A stretch of 64,000 nt of DNA from Streptomyces sp. P3 (GTDB taxonomy: Bacteria; Actinomycetota; Actinomycetes; Streptomycetales; Streptomycetaceae), in assembly GCA_016893485.2 (NCBI GenBank), contig JAFEKX020000001.1, positions 7,767,501-7,831,500 on the forward strand, written 5' to 3'. Numbering within the stretch: the first letter of the stretch is position 1; the number at the start of each line of letters is the position of its first letter. Below the pieces are notes generated by a model. It worked only from the letters and a program-made list of their open reading frames with translations, had not been told where the DNA came from and searched no databases. The position numbers and the translations under genes are program-made. Below are positions 34,737-45,601 of the stretch, piece after piece.

Positions 34737-35732
34737 TCAGGTGCGGGCGGCGGTCACCCGCATCGTCGTCTCGATCCGCTCGACGGCCGCGAACGCCCCG
34801 TACGCGACGAGCCGCACCAGACTCGCGTCGTCGCGTCCCGGCCCCCGCCAGGCGGCCACGTCGTCCTCGGTGATCCGGTACGGCGCGAGCGCGGCCAGCA
34901 CCGCGAGCCGGGCCGCGGGCCGCTCCCGCCGGTTCGGGAAGCCCCGCAGCACGACGGGCGGATGCGACCCGTCCCAGGCCCACAGCGTCTCCCGTACGAG
35001 CGTCCGGTCGTCCGCGTCGAGCAGCTCGCCGCCCGCGAGCGCGGCCGTCCGCAGCGCGTCGTAGGCCGGGCCCACGGGGGTCCCGGCGGCCCAGTCCGGT
35101 CCTGGTCCCGGCGTGTCGAGCAGCGGGAGGGCCGCTCCCGGTACGGCGGTCCGGCGCACGGTGCGGGCGACGGACCGGCCCGCGAGGCGGCGTACCACCC
35201 GGAACCGCTGGGCGTTGCCCGGCAGGAGCTGTTCGGTCAGCAGGGCCGACACGACGCGGTTGACGAAGTGGAAGGAGAGGGCGGTGCCCAGGTAGGCGGC
35301 CGCCTCCTCGCGCGGGAACGGGTACGGCGTCAGGGCCGCGCCCGGGACCCGCGTCCGGCGCCCCCAGTCGAGCACGCGCGCGTGGACCTCGTTCTCCGGT
35401 GTACCGCCCCGGGCCAGGCGCTCGGCGAGGGCGTGGTCGCCGGTGGCGTGCAGCAGGACGGTGTGCGCGTCCGCACAGAACGGGCACTTGTTGGCGAGCG
35501 AGACCCCGAGCGCGGCCAGCTCCCTGCCGGTGCGACTGCCCTCGCCGGCGATCAGCGACTCCCGCATCAACGCCCAGGCGGGCGCCAGGAGTTCGGGTGC
35601 GGAGGACAGGACCACGAAGGTCGGGGGCCGCTCGATACCGAAGTCGACGGCGATCTGCTCGAGGACCTCGGCGGTGCGGCCCGTGGCGGACTTGGGCGAC
35701 GGGGGCCGGGTGTACCGGAAGGGTGTGGACAT
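34737..35732 (-). CDS. Carboxymuconolactone decarboxylase/AhpD-like protein
   Basis: Intact, 331 residues from the ATG at 35732 (MSTPFRYTRPPSPKSATGRT). The AhpD-type redox motif NKCPFCADAHTVLLHATGD gives CxxC with a following histidine. A second helical half ends in VRLVAYGAFAAVERIET. Proteins of this class are peroxidase-like or act in thiol redox defence. The region after the CMD domain (LWAWDGSHPPVVLRGFP) is an unclassified extension. Divergent from the sensor kinase gene across a gap holding a perfect 8-base inverted repeat. Confidence 0.8.
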   Translation of the reverse strand: MSTPFRYTRPPSPKSATGRTAEVLEQIAVDFGIERPPTFVVLSSAPELLAPAWALMRESLIAGEGSRTGRELAALGVSLANKCPFCADAHTVLLHATGDHALAERLARGGTPENEVHARVLDWGRRTRVPGAALTPYPFPREEAAAYLGTALSFHFVNRVVSALLTEQLLPGNAQRFRVVRRLAGRSVARTVRRTAVPGAALPLLDTPGPGPDWAAGTPVGPAYDALRTAALAGGELLDADDRTLVRETLWAWDGSHPPVVLRGFPNRRERPAARLAVLAALAPYRITEDDVAAWRGPGRDDASLVRLVAYGAFAAVERIETTMRVTAART

Positions 35733-35818
35733 GGCAGCAGCGTGCGCGCCGGGGACGGGCCGGGTCGTCGTACGGGAGAAGGCAGTCGGGGCTACGACGG
35801 GGAGGGCCGGAGCGGCGC

Positions 35819-35841
35819 GGACTACTGCGGGGGAGTAGTCC
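35819..35841. promoter_or_regulatory. Inverted repeat between the AhpD-like gene and the sensor kinase
   Basis: GGACTACT-GCGGGGG-AGTAGTCC is a perfect 8-base inverted repeat with a 7-base spacer, about 56 bases upstream of the kinase start and 87 bases upstream of the AhpD-like start. Its spacing suits a dimeric NarL-type regulator such as the one encoded at 37007. TACCGT at 35885-35890 may be a -10 element of a leaderless kinase mRNA. Confidence 0.45.
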
Positions 35842-35896
35842 AGGAGTTGTCCACAGGGCTGACGCCCGTGTCGGCGCGGCGGTCTACCGTGCAGAC

Positions 35897-37010
35897 ATGA
35901 GCGGGTTCCCGGTCGATGTGACCCCACGCAGGCGGCTCGCCGACGCGTCCCTCGCGGTCGTGATCGGCGCCCTCGTCGTGACCGTCGCGGCCTTCGACCC
36001 GGACACCACAGCCGTCGACTACGCGCTGATGGCCCTCGCGGCGGCGGCCCTCGCCTTCTACCAGAAGGCGCCGAGGGCGGTCCTCGCGGTGACCGCGGCG
36101 TCCGAGGCGGCCTACGTCCTGCACGCCCACCCGGGGCCCGTCGCCGGTCTGCCCGTCTTCGCGGCCATGCACACGGCGGCCCGCGCGGGACACCGCGGCA
36201 CGGCGGCCGTGGGGGCGGGGTGTTCCTGGTGGCGTACTTCGTGACCGGGCCGACGACCCAGCAGGTGGTCGAGCGGACCGCGCTGCTGGCCGGCTGGTTC
36301 CTGTGCGCGGTGGTCACCGGCCTCGCCGACCGCAACTGGCAGGCGTATCTGCGCCAGACCGAACAGCGCGCCCTGGAGGCCGAACGCACCCGCGAGGAGG
36401 CCGCGTTGAGGCGGGCAGGCGAGGAACGTCTGCGGATAGCGCGGGAGTTGCACGACTCCCTCACCCACAGCATCTCGATCGTCAAACTCCAGGCGGGCGT
36501 TGCCGTCCACCTCGCCCGCAAGCGCGGCGAGGAGGTGCCGCCCGCGCTGCTCGCCATCCAGGAGGCGGGCGGCGAGGCGATGCGCGAACTGCGGGCCACC
36601 CTGGAGATCCTGCGCACCACCGAGGAGCCCACCGGCACCCCCGCGCTGCTCGTCGAACGGGCCTGCGCGGCGGGCCTCGCCGTCGAACTCGCGGTGACCG
36701 GCGAGGAACGCCCCCTCGCCGCGACGGTCGACCGCGCGGTGTACCGCATCGTCCAGGAGGCCCTCACCAACGCGGCCCGGCACGCGGGACCGGCGAAGAT
36801 ATGCGTCCAACTGGACTACGGGGACAAGGACTTGACGATACGGGTGGAGGACGACGGAGCGGCCGACCCCGACCGCCCGCCGAAGCCCGGCATCGGCCTC
36901 ACCGGCATGCGGGAGCGCGTCGCGGCACTGGGCGGTTCCCTGCACACGGCCCCGCGCGCGGAGGGCGGCTTCGCGGTCCGGGCCGAACTGCCGCTGGGGA
37001 GGCGGGATGA
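35897..37010 (+). CDS. Sensor histidine kinase, DesK/NarX type
   Basis: About 372 residues. Four to six N-terminal membrane helices are followed by a HisKA_3 domain with phosphorylated histidine in ARELHDSLTHSISIV. The HATPase has N-box IVQEALTNAARHA and G-box PGIGLTGMRERVAALGG. It senses a membrane or external cue and phosphorylates the NarL-type partner downstream. Two deletions in G runs: near 36215 and at 36996-36999. Restoring the second gives ...LPLGEAG and a TGA at 37008-37010, overlapping the regulator ATG. Without it the kinase appears fused to the regulator's tail. Confidence 0.85.
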
Positions 37011-37713
37011 TCCGGGTCGCGGTCGTCGACGACCAGGCGCTGATGCGCGCGGGGTTCCGTGCCCTCCTCGACGCCGAGGAGGGCATCGAGGTGGTCGGCG
37101 AGGCGGCCGACGGCGAACAGGGCCTGGCCCTGATCCGCGCCCAGCTCCCCGACATCGCGCTGATCGACGTACAGATGCCGGTGATGACGGGCATCGAGGC
37201 CACCCGCCGGATCGCCGCCGACCCGGACCTCGCCTCGGTCCGGGTCGTCATCCTCACCAACTACGGCCTCGACGAGTACGTCTTCGAGGCGCTGCGGGCG
37301 GGCGCCGGCGGCTTCCTCCTCAAGGACACCGACCCGGCCGACCTCCTCCAGGCGATCGGGATCGTCGCGGGCAGCGAGGCCCTGCTCTCGCCGGCCGTCA
37401 CCCGCACCCTCATCGGGAGTTCGTCTCGCGGCCCCCGGACCGCGCCACCCCGCCCGGCCTGGAGCACCTCACCCGCCGCGAACGCGAGGTCACCGCGCTG
37501 GCCGCGCGCGGCCTCACCAACGAGGAGATCGCCGCGCACATGGTCATCAGCCCGTTCACGGCGAAGACCCACATCAGCCGCGCGATGACCAAACTCGCGG
37601 CCCGCGACCGGGCCCAACTCGTCGTGTTCGCCTACGAGTCGGGGCTCGTGTCGGCCCGCGCCCCGGAATCCCGTTGCGCCCCGGACACGCCGGATCCCAC
37701 CCTGGGGCGATGA
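37007..37713 (+). CDS. NarL/LuxR-family response regulator
   Basis: About 236 residues. Receiver domain: acidic pocket VVDDQALMRAGF, phospho-acceptor aspartate in ALIDVQMPVMTG, lysine in FLLKDTDP. The LuxR helix-turn-helix LTRREREVTALAARGLTNEE continues as VISPFTAKTHISRAMTKL. Partner of the kinase just upstream, with which it overlaps by ATGA. The frame shifts near 37417 (GGGAGTTCG, one G missing), so the receiver and DNA-binding domains appear in different frames. Its TGA overlaps the methyltransferase ATG at 37710. It may bind the inverted repeat at 35819. Confidence 0.85.
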
Positions 37714-38536
37714 CCGAGACGACACGCTCGCAGGACCCGGCCGTCCGTGTGCGCGAGGAGATCCTCGCCTACTACGCCCGGGGCAAGGAGGACGGCCGCC
37801 TCCGACAGGGCTTGGACCGGCTGGAGTTCTGGCGCACCCAGGACGTACTGCGGCGCCTGCTGCCGACCGCTCCCGCGCGGGTGCTGGACGTCGGCGGCGG
37901 CAGCGGCATCCACGCCGAGTGGCTCGCACGGGACGGGTACGCGGTCCAACTCCTCGACCCCGTACCGCTGCACGTGGAGCAGGCGGGGCGACTGCCGGGC
38001 GTGGAAGCCCGCGTGGGGACGCGAGGGAACTGCCCGACCAGGACGCGTCGTACGACGTCGTGCTGCTGCTCGGGCCGCTGTACCACCTGCCCGAACGGGC
38101 CGACCGCGTAAGGGCGTTGAGCGAGGCCCGTCGCGTGGTGCGGCCGGGTGGGCCGGTCGTCGCGGCGACGATCAACCGGTTCGCGGGACTGCACGACATG
38201 CTCAGGCAGGAGCTGTACTTCACCGCCGAGCACCGCGCGCGGGTCGACCGCGAGAGGGAGGAGGGGCGCCATGTCTCCGAGGACGGCGGGCTCTTCACGA
38301 CCGCCTACTTCGCCCCACCGCACGAAGCCCCCGAGGAGTTCACGGACGCGGGCCTCGCCGTCACGGGCCAGTACGGCCTGGAAGGCGTCGCGTGGCTGAT
38401 GGGCGGCATCGAGGACTGGCTGGACGACCCGGACCGCCGCGAGGCCGTCCTCGCGGCCACCCGCCGGATCGAGTCCGAGCCCACGCTGCTCGGCACCAGC
38501 GGCCATCTGCTCACCGCGGGGCGACGCGACGCCTAG
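37710..38536 (+). CDS. Class I SAM-dependent methyltransferase
   Basis: About 276 residues. SAM-binding motif I VLDVGGGSGIHAEWLARDG, acidic residue in LLDPVP, motif YDVVLLLGPLYHLP and VVRPGGPVVAATINRF. The enzyme transfers a methyl group from SAM; the acceptor is unknown. Starts by ATGA overlap with the response regulator, so it is likely co-transcribed with the two-component system. A one-base deletion in GTGGGGACGC near 38022 puts the two halves in different frames. Confidence 0.8.
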
Positions 38537-38649
38537 TGGGGCGGGTGGTGTTGGGGAGCGTTCGGCAGCCGGTACCCGGCGCGCAAGGCCGCCGTACCGG
38601 AGCCGTCCGTAGCGTGACGCCGTTCTTCAACTCGGCATTTGGAGCGGAC

Positions 38650-40646
38650 ATGGACAGCTCTCCCACCGGTGGCAGAGGCCTCGACGACCACGAGCGGCAC
38701 ACGGCGGGCTGTGAGTGCCCGCGCACCGCGGACCTCGACGGCGACGGCATCGCCGCGTCGAGCCGCCGGACGTTCCTGCACCGGGCCGGTGCGCTCGGCG
38801 CGGGCACGGCCGCCGCGGGGCTGCTGGGCGCCGCGCCCGCGTACGCGGCACAGGGCGACAGCGACCCGTACGGCCAGACAACGATGTCACGGGCACCGCG
38901 CGGGACGTGGGACCCCGATCCGGACAACCCCCGGTTCACCGTCGTCGTGATGCCGGACACGCAGTACATGTTCGACCAGGACCGCATCCACCCGGTGCCG
39001 ATGGAGGCGTCGTTCCGCTACGTCCTCGACCCGGAGCGCCGCGCGGGCGGCGACGACGAGAACATCGTGTTCCTCGCGCACCTCGGTGACGTGACGCAGA
39101 ACGGACTCGCCGGGGAGTACGCGGCGGTCACCAAGGTGTTCGACATGCTGGACCGCGCGGGCGCCTCGTACGGCGTGCTGGCCGGCAACCACGACGTGTC
39201 CGCGGACGACCAGCGGGGCCGAACCCCTACCTGGACACCTTCGGCCCGGCCCGCGCGAAGAAGACGCCCGGCTACCACTCCTCCAGCCCCGACGGCTACA
39301 ACACCGCGCACATCTTCCGCGCGGGCGGCCGGAGTTGGATGCTGCTGTCCCTCGACTGGCGCCTGTCCGCGAAGGGGTTCGCGTGGGCCAACGCGGTCAT
39401 CGCGGAGAACCCGACGCTGCCGGTGATCGTCACCACCCACGAGATCGTCGGCGCCGACGACGACGGCGTCGCCGAACTCTCCGGCTACGGACAGCAGTTG
39501 TGGGACGGCCTGATCAAGGACAACGACCAGATCTTCCTCACTCTCAACGGCCACTACTGGCCGCCCGGCAGCACCGTGCTGAAGAACAGCGCGGGGAACG
39601 ACGTCCACCTGCACATCACCAACTACCAGGACCGCTACTACGGCGGCGCGGGCATGATCCGCTCCTACCGCTTCGACCTCGACCGCGGCATGATCGACAT
39701 CGCGACCTTCTCGCCGTGGATTCGCGAACTGGCGGAGAAGGGCGAGGCGAACGCCCTCGCGGCGAAGGAACTCGAACTGACCTCCAAGGTCGACTACTTC
39801 TCGATGGAGATCGACTTCGAGAAGCGCTTCGCCGGGTTCGCGCCGGTCCCGCCGCGCAGGTCCCGCCCCGCGCGCCGCATGCTGCTGCCGGGCACGCTGG
39901 CCTACTGGCGGTTCGACGAGGGCGGCACGGCCGGTGCCGACGTCGCCTCCGGCACGGTCGTCAAGGACCAGGCGGGCCACGGCAACGACCTCGTCCTCAA
40001 GACCGTCCCCGGCACTCCCGCGCACGCGCTCACCTGGACCGGCGACCATCACCCGGACCAACCCGCCCACGCGGGGCTGGTGTTCGCGGGCCAGGGCAAC
40101 CCGGTCAGCGGCGCGTACCTCCAGACCGTCGACAAGGCACCGCTCAACCGCGAGACCTTCGCCCGCGGCTTCACCTTCGAGGTCTTCTTCAAGGTCCCCG
40201 CCGACTGGGACGGCGGCCGCAACGGCTGGTCCTCGATGCTCAGCCGCGCGGGCACGGCGGCCCAGGCCGGCAAGAACGGCCCCTCGGCGACCGCCGACGA
40301 ACCCGTCCTGACCATCAGCCTCTCCAGCTCCATCGAACTGCAGTGGAACGCCTACCCGCTCAACCAGGACGGCGCCACCACCGCCTGGAGCCACCTCCTC
40401 CAGCAGGAGGAGTGGTGGCACGTCGCCGTCACCAACGACGGCCGCATCAGCAAGCTCTACGTCAACGGCTGCGAGGAGGGCCGCAACCCGACCAGCACGG
40501 CCGTCGGCCTGACCACCCTCAACATGCCGTTCCTCCTTGGCGGTTACCAGTGGGCGGGCGCGGTCAGCCAGGTCTTCCACGGCACCATCGGCGACGTCCG
40601 GATCAGCGACCGGGCCCTGAGGCCGGGGCAGTTCATGAACGCCTAG
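38650..40646 (+). CDS. Tat-exported metallophosphoesterase with LamG-type C-terminal domain
   Basis: About 666 residues. Twin-arginine signal SRRTFLHRAGALGAGTAAAG at about 40-60. The calcineurin-like core has MPDTQYMF, AHLGDVTQNG, LAGNHDVS, TTHEIVG and NGHYWPPG, supplying metal ligands. A jelly-roll LamG/concanavalin domain follows (TLAYWRFDEGGTAG; YLQTVDKAPLN; FTFEVFFKVPADW; DVRISDRALRPGQF). Probably an extracellular phosphodiesterase or phosphatase acting on polymer-associated phosphate. ATG at 38650. Near 39222 a one-base deletion after VSADDQRG splits it; PYLDTFGPARAKKTPGYHSS follows in the next frame. Confidence 0.85.
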
Positions 40647-40669
40647 GTTCCCCGGATTCCGCCGTTCTG

Positions 40670-40675
40670 TAGATT
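40670..40675 (+). promoter_or_regulatory. Probable -10 element of a leaderless promoter
   Basis: TAGATT ends six bases before the ATG at 40682. The 35-base gap to the preceding gene contains no Shine-Dalgarno sequence, suggesting a transcript that begins at the start codon. Confidence 0.4.
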
Positions 40676-40681
40676 TTCCGT

Positions 40682-42473
40682 ATGTTCACCACCCGCCCCA
40701 CGCTCCAGGGCACCTTCGGCATGGTGTCCTCCACCCACTGGCTGGCCTCGCAGTCGGCGATGGCCGTCCTGGAGGACGGCGGCAACGCGTACGACGCCGC
40801 CGTCGCCGGGGCGTTCGTGCTGCACGTCGTGGAACCGCACCTCAACGGACCCGCCGGTGAGGTGCCCATCCTCCTGGCACCGGCGGGCGGCGAGGTGCGC
40901 GTCCTGTGCGGACAGGGCGTCGCACCCGCCGGAGCGACGATCGAGCACTACAGGGGACTCGGTCTGGATCTCGTACCCGGTACGGGCCCCCTCGCGGCGG
41001 CCGTCCCCGGCGCCTTCGACGCCTGGATGCTCCTCCTCAGGGACCACGGCACGAAGTCCCTGGCCGACGTCCTGAAGTACGCCATCGGGTACGCCGAGGA
41101 CGGGCACGCGTGCGTGGAGAACGTCGGGGCGACCGTCGAGACGGTACGGGAGCTGTTCGAGACGGAGTGGACCACGTCGGCGGACGTGTACCTGCCCGGC
41201 GGGACATCGCCCCGCCCTGGGGAGCTGTTCCGCAACCCCGCCCTCGCCGCCACCTGGCAGCGGCTCCTCGCCGAGGTCGCCGGGGCGGGCGACCGGGAGG
41301 CCCAGATCGAGGCGGCCCGGGAGGTGTGGCGCTCCGGCTTCATCGCCGAGGCCCTCGTACGGCAGGCCGGGCGCCCCACCATGGACACCAGCGGCGAGCG
41401 CCACACCGGCACCCTCACGGCCGCCGACCTGGCCTCCTGGTCCGCGTCCTACGAGGCTCCCGCGACCTACGACTGGAACGGCTGGACGCTCTGCAAGGCA
41501 GGCCCCTGGAGCCAGGGCCCGGTCCTCCTCCAGCAACTCGCCCTGCTCCCGCCGGAGTTGCCCGCCCACGGATCCGCCGACTACGTCCATCTCCTGGTCG
41601 AGGGCTGCAAGCTCGCGATGGCCGACCGGGAGGCCTGGTACGGGGACGCGGACGCCGTACCCCTCGACGACCTGCTGTCGGCGGAGTACAACGCGGCACG
41701 GCGACAGCTGATCGACGGGAAGGCGTCGCACGAGCTGCGCCCCGGCAGCCCCGGAGGGCTCACCCCGCGACTGTGCGAGCACGCGCGCGTGGTCGCTCCC
41801 GCGGAGCCCGGCTTCGACCCGATGGGCGCGGGGGAGCCGACCGTCGCACGTCTGACGGCCGACGGCGGCACGCGCGGCGACACCTGCCACCTCGACGTCG
41901 TCGACCGCTGGGGCAACATGATCGCGGCCACGCCCAGCGGCGGCTGGCTCCAGTCCAACCCCGTGGTGCCCGAACTGGGCTTCCCCTCGGCACCCGGCTC
42001 CAGATGACCTGGCTGGAACCCGGACTGCCCAACTCCCTTGCCCCCGGCCGCCGTCCGCGCACCACGCTCACCCCGTCGATCGCCCTGCGCGACGGAGTCC
42101 CGGTCCTGGCGTTCGGCACGCCCGGCGGGGACCAGCAGGACCAGTGGCAGCTGCACTTCTTCCTCGCGGTCGCCACGCGCGCGAAGGCACGCGGCGGACT
42201 CGACCTCCAGGGCGCGATCGACGCCCCGAACTGGCACAACGACAGCTTCCCCGGCTCCTTCTACCCGCGCGGGATGCGACCCGGCAGCGTGACGGTCGAG
42301 TCCCGCATGGACGAGGCGGTGGTGGCGGAACTGCGGCGGCGCGGACATGACGTGACCGTCGGGGACGCGTGGTCCGAGGGGCGGCTGTGCGCGGTCGCGC
42401 GGGACCCGGAGGCGGGCATCCTGTCGGCGGCGGCGAACCCTCGGGGATGCAGGGGTACGCCGTGGGCCGCTGA
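40682..42473 (+). CDS. Gamma-glutamyltransferase-family protein
   Basis: About 597 residues, no signal peptide, so probably cytoplasmic, unlike the exported Ggt at 16049. Large-subunit features: VLEDGGNAYDAAVAGAFVLHV, GPAGEVPIL. The cleavage-site region GDTCHLDVVDRWGNMIAAT keeps the presumed catalytic threonine but has TC where classical enzymes have TT. Small subunit: RRPRTTLTPSIAL, FGTPGGDQQDQWQL. Members hydrolyse gamma-glutamyl or related amides; some are acylases. Deletions near 41995 and 42440 (CTCGGGGATG, one G short); the true end is ...MQGYAVGR, TGA at 42473. Confidence 0.8.
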
Positions 42474-42598
42474 GCCTCCCGCCGCTGATCCAGGGACACC
42501 CGGCCCCGGTGATCTCCAGCGCCGGGTATTCATGGTGAATCCACCCGGTGTGCACCGGGCGAGTGGGGATTGTCAGTGACCCGTGCTCTCATGGAGGC

Positions 42599-43440
42599 AT
42601 GATCCAAGACACCGAAACCATCGACGAGTTTCTCGCACAGCACTCCGCCGACGTCGAAGAAGCCATCCGCAAGGCCGCCGCGACGGAGATCATGCCCCGC
42701 TTCCGGCAGCTCGCCGCGCACGAGATCGACCAGAAGGCCGGCCCGCACGACCTGGTCACGGACGCCGACCGCAACGCCGAGCTGTATCTGACGGAGGTCC
42801 TCGGCGCCCTCCTGCCCGGCTCCGTCGTGGTCGGCGAGGAAGCGGTGCACGCGGACCCGTACACGTACGAGGCGCTCCAGGGCGACGCCCCCGTCTGGAT
42901 AGTCGACCCGGTCGACGGCACCCGCCAGTTCGTGAACGGCGACACCGGCTTCTGCACGCTGGTCGCGCTCGCCCGCCAGGGAGTCCTGCTGGCGTCCTGG
43001 ACCTACGCCCCCGCCCGCGACCAGCTCGCCACGGCGGTGAAGGGCGGCGGCGCCTTCCTGAACGGCGCACGACTGCGCTCCGGCGCCCCGGACCCCGCCA
43101 GGGACCTGGACGTAGCCACCTCCCACCCGGACTACACGACGGACGCCCAGAAGCGCGCCCTGCTCGGCCTGTGGACGGACGGCGTGCGCACGCGCCCGTG
43201 CGGCTCGGCCGGCCTCGAGTACCTCGCCATCGCCCGGGGCGAGTTGGACGCCACGGCCTTCTCCTGGGAGGCCGCATGGGACCACGCGGCGGGCCTGCTC
43301 CTCGTCGAGGAGGCGGGCGGCGCCCACCTCACGCTCACCGGCGAGCCCTTCCGCATCACGGGGGCAACGCGCTGCCGTTCACCGCAGCGCGCGACGCGGC
43401 CACCGCCCGGCGCGTGATCGAGCTGCTCAGCGGGTCCTAG
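42599..43440 (+). CDS. Inositol monophosphatase-family phosphatase
   Basis: About 280 residues. Metal-binding motifs: GEEAVHADP, VDPVDGTRQFVNGDTG, and AAWDHAAGLLLVEEAGG near the C-terminus. The fold cleaves phosphate monoesters, for example of inositol, histidinol or 3'-phosphoadenosine; the substrate is not indicated. Atg at 42599 (GATCCAAGAC follows). Near 43365 ACGGGGGCAACGC has an indel, after which NALPFTAARDAATARRVIEL ends the protein. The next gene, an FAD oxidoreductase, begins about 110 bases downstream. Confidence 0.85.
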
Positions 43441-43550
43441 GGTCACGGGTTCCGCACACTGGCCGGGCTGGCCCCGGGGTTGTCAGTCCCGCGGCATATC
43501 CTGGGCCCGAGTTTGCCATCGGCTGACGAAGGGGTCCGAAGGTGCCGTCG

Positions 43551-44957
43551 ATGCTCGATGCGGTCGTGGTGGGTGCGGGGCCGAACGGACTGACGGCTGC
43601 CGTGGAGCTGGCCCGGCGCGGTTTCTCCGTCGCCGTGTTCGAGGCACGGGACACCGTGGGCGGCGGCGCCCGCACCGAGGAGCTGACCCTCCCCGGCTTC
43701 CGGCACGACCCCTGCGCGGCGGCACACCCGCTCGGGGTCAACTCCCCGGCGTTCCGCGCCCTGCCCCTGGAGCGTTACGGCCTGGGTGGCTGCACCCCGA
43801 GCTGCCCATGGCGCACCCGTTCACCGACGGCAGCGCGGCCGTGCTGTCCCGCTCGGTCGCGGAGACGGCCGCGTCGTTCGGGCCGCGTGACGCGGGGGCG
43901 TACCGCAGGCTGGTCGAGCCCTTCCTGCCCAAGTGGGACACCCTGGTCCGCGACTTCATGTCCCTGCCGAGCACCGCGCTGCCCCGCGACCCGGTCACCC
44001 TCGCCCGCTTCGGCCTGACCGGCCTGCCCCCGTCGACGTGGCTCACGAGCCGCTTCCGGGACGAGCGCGCGAAGACCCTGTTCGCCGGACTGGTCGGCCA
44101 TGTGATGGCCCCGCTCAGCGGGTTCGCGACCGGCGCGATCGGCCTGGTCTTCGCGCTGGCGGCACACGCGCGTGGCTGGCCGGTGGCCCGCGGCGGCTCC
44201 CAGTCCATCTCGGACGCCCTCGCCGCCTACCTCGAGGACCTCGGCGGCGCGATCCACACCGACTACGAGGTCAAGCGCCTCGACGACCTCCCCGGCCCGC
44301 GCCTACGTCTTCGACACCTCGCCCACCGCCCTCGCGAAGATCGCGGGCTTCGGCGACTACTACGCCAACTACCGTTACGGCCCGGGCGTGTTCAAGGTCG
44401 ACTACGCCCTGGACGGCCCGGTGCCCTGGACCGCCAAGGAGGCGCGCACCGCCGGCACGGTCCAGATCGGCGCCGACAGCAAGGAGATCGACACCGCCCT
44501 GCGCGCCGCGTCCCGCGAGAACCGCGCCCCCGACCGGCCGTTCATGATCACCGTGCAGCCCAGCGTCGTCGACCCCACCCGCGCCCCGGCCGGCAAGCAG
44601 GTCTTCTGGGCCTACGGCCATGTCCCCAGCGGCTGGACCGGCGACCTCTCGGACGCCCTGGAGCGTCAACTGGAGCGCTTCGCCCCGGGGTTCCGCGACC
44701 GTGTCCTCGCCCGCGCGACCGCCGGCCCACCCGAACTCGCGGCCCGCAACGCGAACTACGTGGGCGGTGACATCGGCTCCGGTGCGGTCTCGGGCCTGCA
44801 GACCCTGCTCCGCCCCAAGCTCTCCCTCTTTCCGTACGGCACCCCGCACCCGGCCGTGTTCATCTGCTCCTCCTCGACCCCGCCCGGCCCCGGGGTGCAC
44901 GGCATGTCGGGACACAACGCGGCGAAGGCCGTCTGGCGCAGACTGAGGCAGGCATGA
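43551..44957 (+). CDS. Phytoene desaturase-like FAD oxidoreductase
   Basis: About 470 residues. N-terminal FAD-binding Rossmann motif VVVGAGPNGLTAAVELARRG with ARDTVGGGARTEEL. A C-terminal cofactor-binding end lies in VHGMSGHNAAKAVWRRL. Such enzymes (phytoene dehydrogenase and amine-oxidase relatives) desaturate or oxidise lipophilic substrates; no carotenoid genes are nearby, so the substrate is unknown. ATG 43551 is preferred over GTG 43542 because GAAGG lies eight bases before it. Frame breaks lie near 43787 and 44300. The TGA overlaps the macro-domain ATG. Confidence 0.8.
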
Positions 44958-45461
44958 CCACCATCACCCTCGTCCGGGGCGACATCACCCGACAGACCGC
45001 CGACGCGATCGTCAACGCGGCCAACTCCTCACTCCTGGGCGGCGGGGAGTCGACGGCGCGATCCATCGCCGGGGCGGCCCCGCGATCCTGGAGGACTGCC
45101 GAAAACTCCGCGCCTCGCACGGCGGCAAGGGCCTGGCGACGGGCCAGGCGGTCGCCACGACGGCGGGCGAGCTGGACGCACGGTGGGTGATCCACACGGT
45201 GGGCCCCGTGTACTCCCGCGAGGAGGACCGCTCGGCCCAACTCGCCTCCTGCTACCGGGAGTCCCTCCGTGTCGCCGACGAACTCGGCGCCCGCACGGTC
45301 GCGTTCCCCGCCGTGTCCGCCGGGATCTTCGGCTGGCCGATGGACGACGTGGCACGCATCGCGGTGGAGACGGTGCGGGGACTCCGTCGGCTGCCGAGGA
45401 GGTCACGTTCGTGCTCTTCGACGAGACGGCGTACGAGGCGTTCGGCCGCCAGGTCGGCTGA
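44954..45461 (+). CDS. Macro-domain protein, ADP-ribose hydrolase type
   Basis: About 170 residues. Macro-domain motifs ADAIVNAANSSLLGGG(G), GKGLATGQAV, WVIHTVGPVY and AFPAVSAGIFGWPMDDVA mark an ADP-ribose-binding fold; the NAAN/GGGG loop fits O-acetyl-ADP-ribose deacetylase or ADP-ribosyl hydrolase activity. Overlaps the FAD gene by ATGA. Deletions of one G at 45044-45047 and near 45377 split it into three frames. Restoring both gives VDGAIHRRGGPAILEDCRKL and TPSAAEEVTFVLFDETAYEA, with the stop at 45461. Confidence 0.85.
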
Positions 45462-45544
45462 GGGGGCGGGGCAGGGGTCGGCAGCCGATTCGCCGGGGTT
45501 CCTGCGGCCCAACTCCCTTGAGATACGGGTTGGTTGACCGCGAA

Positions 45545-45590
45545 GGGGTTCGCCGCGTCGTCGGCCGACAGTGCGGCGAACCCCGTTCTT
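45545..45590. terminator. Bidirectional terminator between the macro-domain and M1 peptidase genes
   Basis: GGGGTTCGCCGC (45545-45556) and GCGGCGAACCCC (45573-45584) form a perfect 12-base stem with a 16-base loop, followed by GTTCTT. The flanking genes converge here. Confidence 0.7.
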
Positions 45591-45601
45591 CCTTGCCTGT
45601 G

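Noticed and set aside
36220..37713. Apparent fusion of the histidine kinase with the C-terminal half of the response regulator
   Set aside because: Produced by missing G bases at 36996-36999 and near 37417. Restoring them gives a normal kinase stop overlapping the regulator start.
43551..44957. Carotenoid biosynthesis gene
   Set aside because: Only a general phytoene-desaturase fold is visible; no phytoene synthase or cyclase lies nearby.
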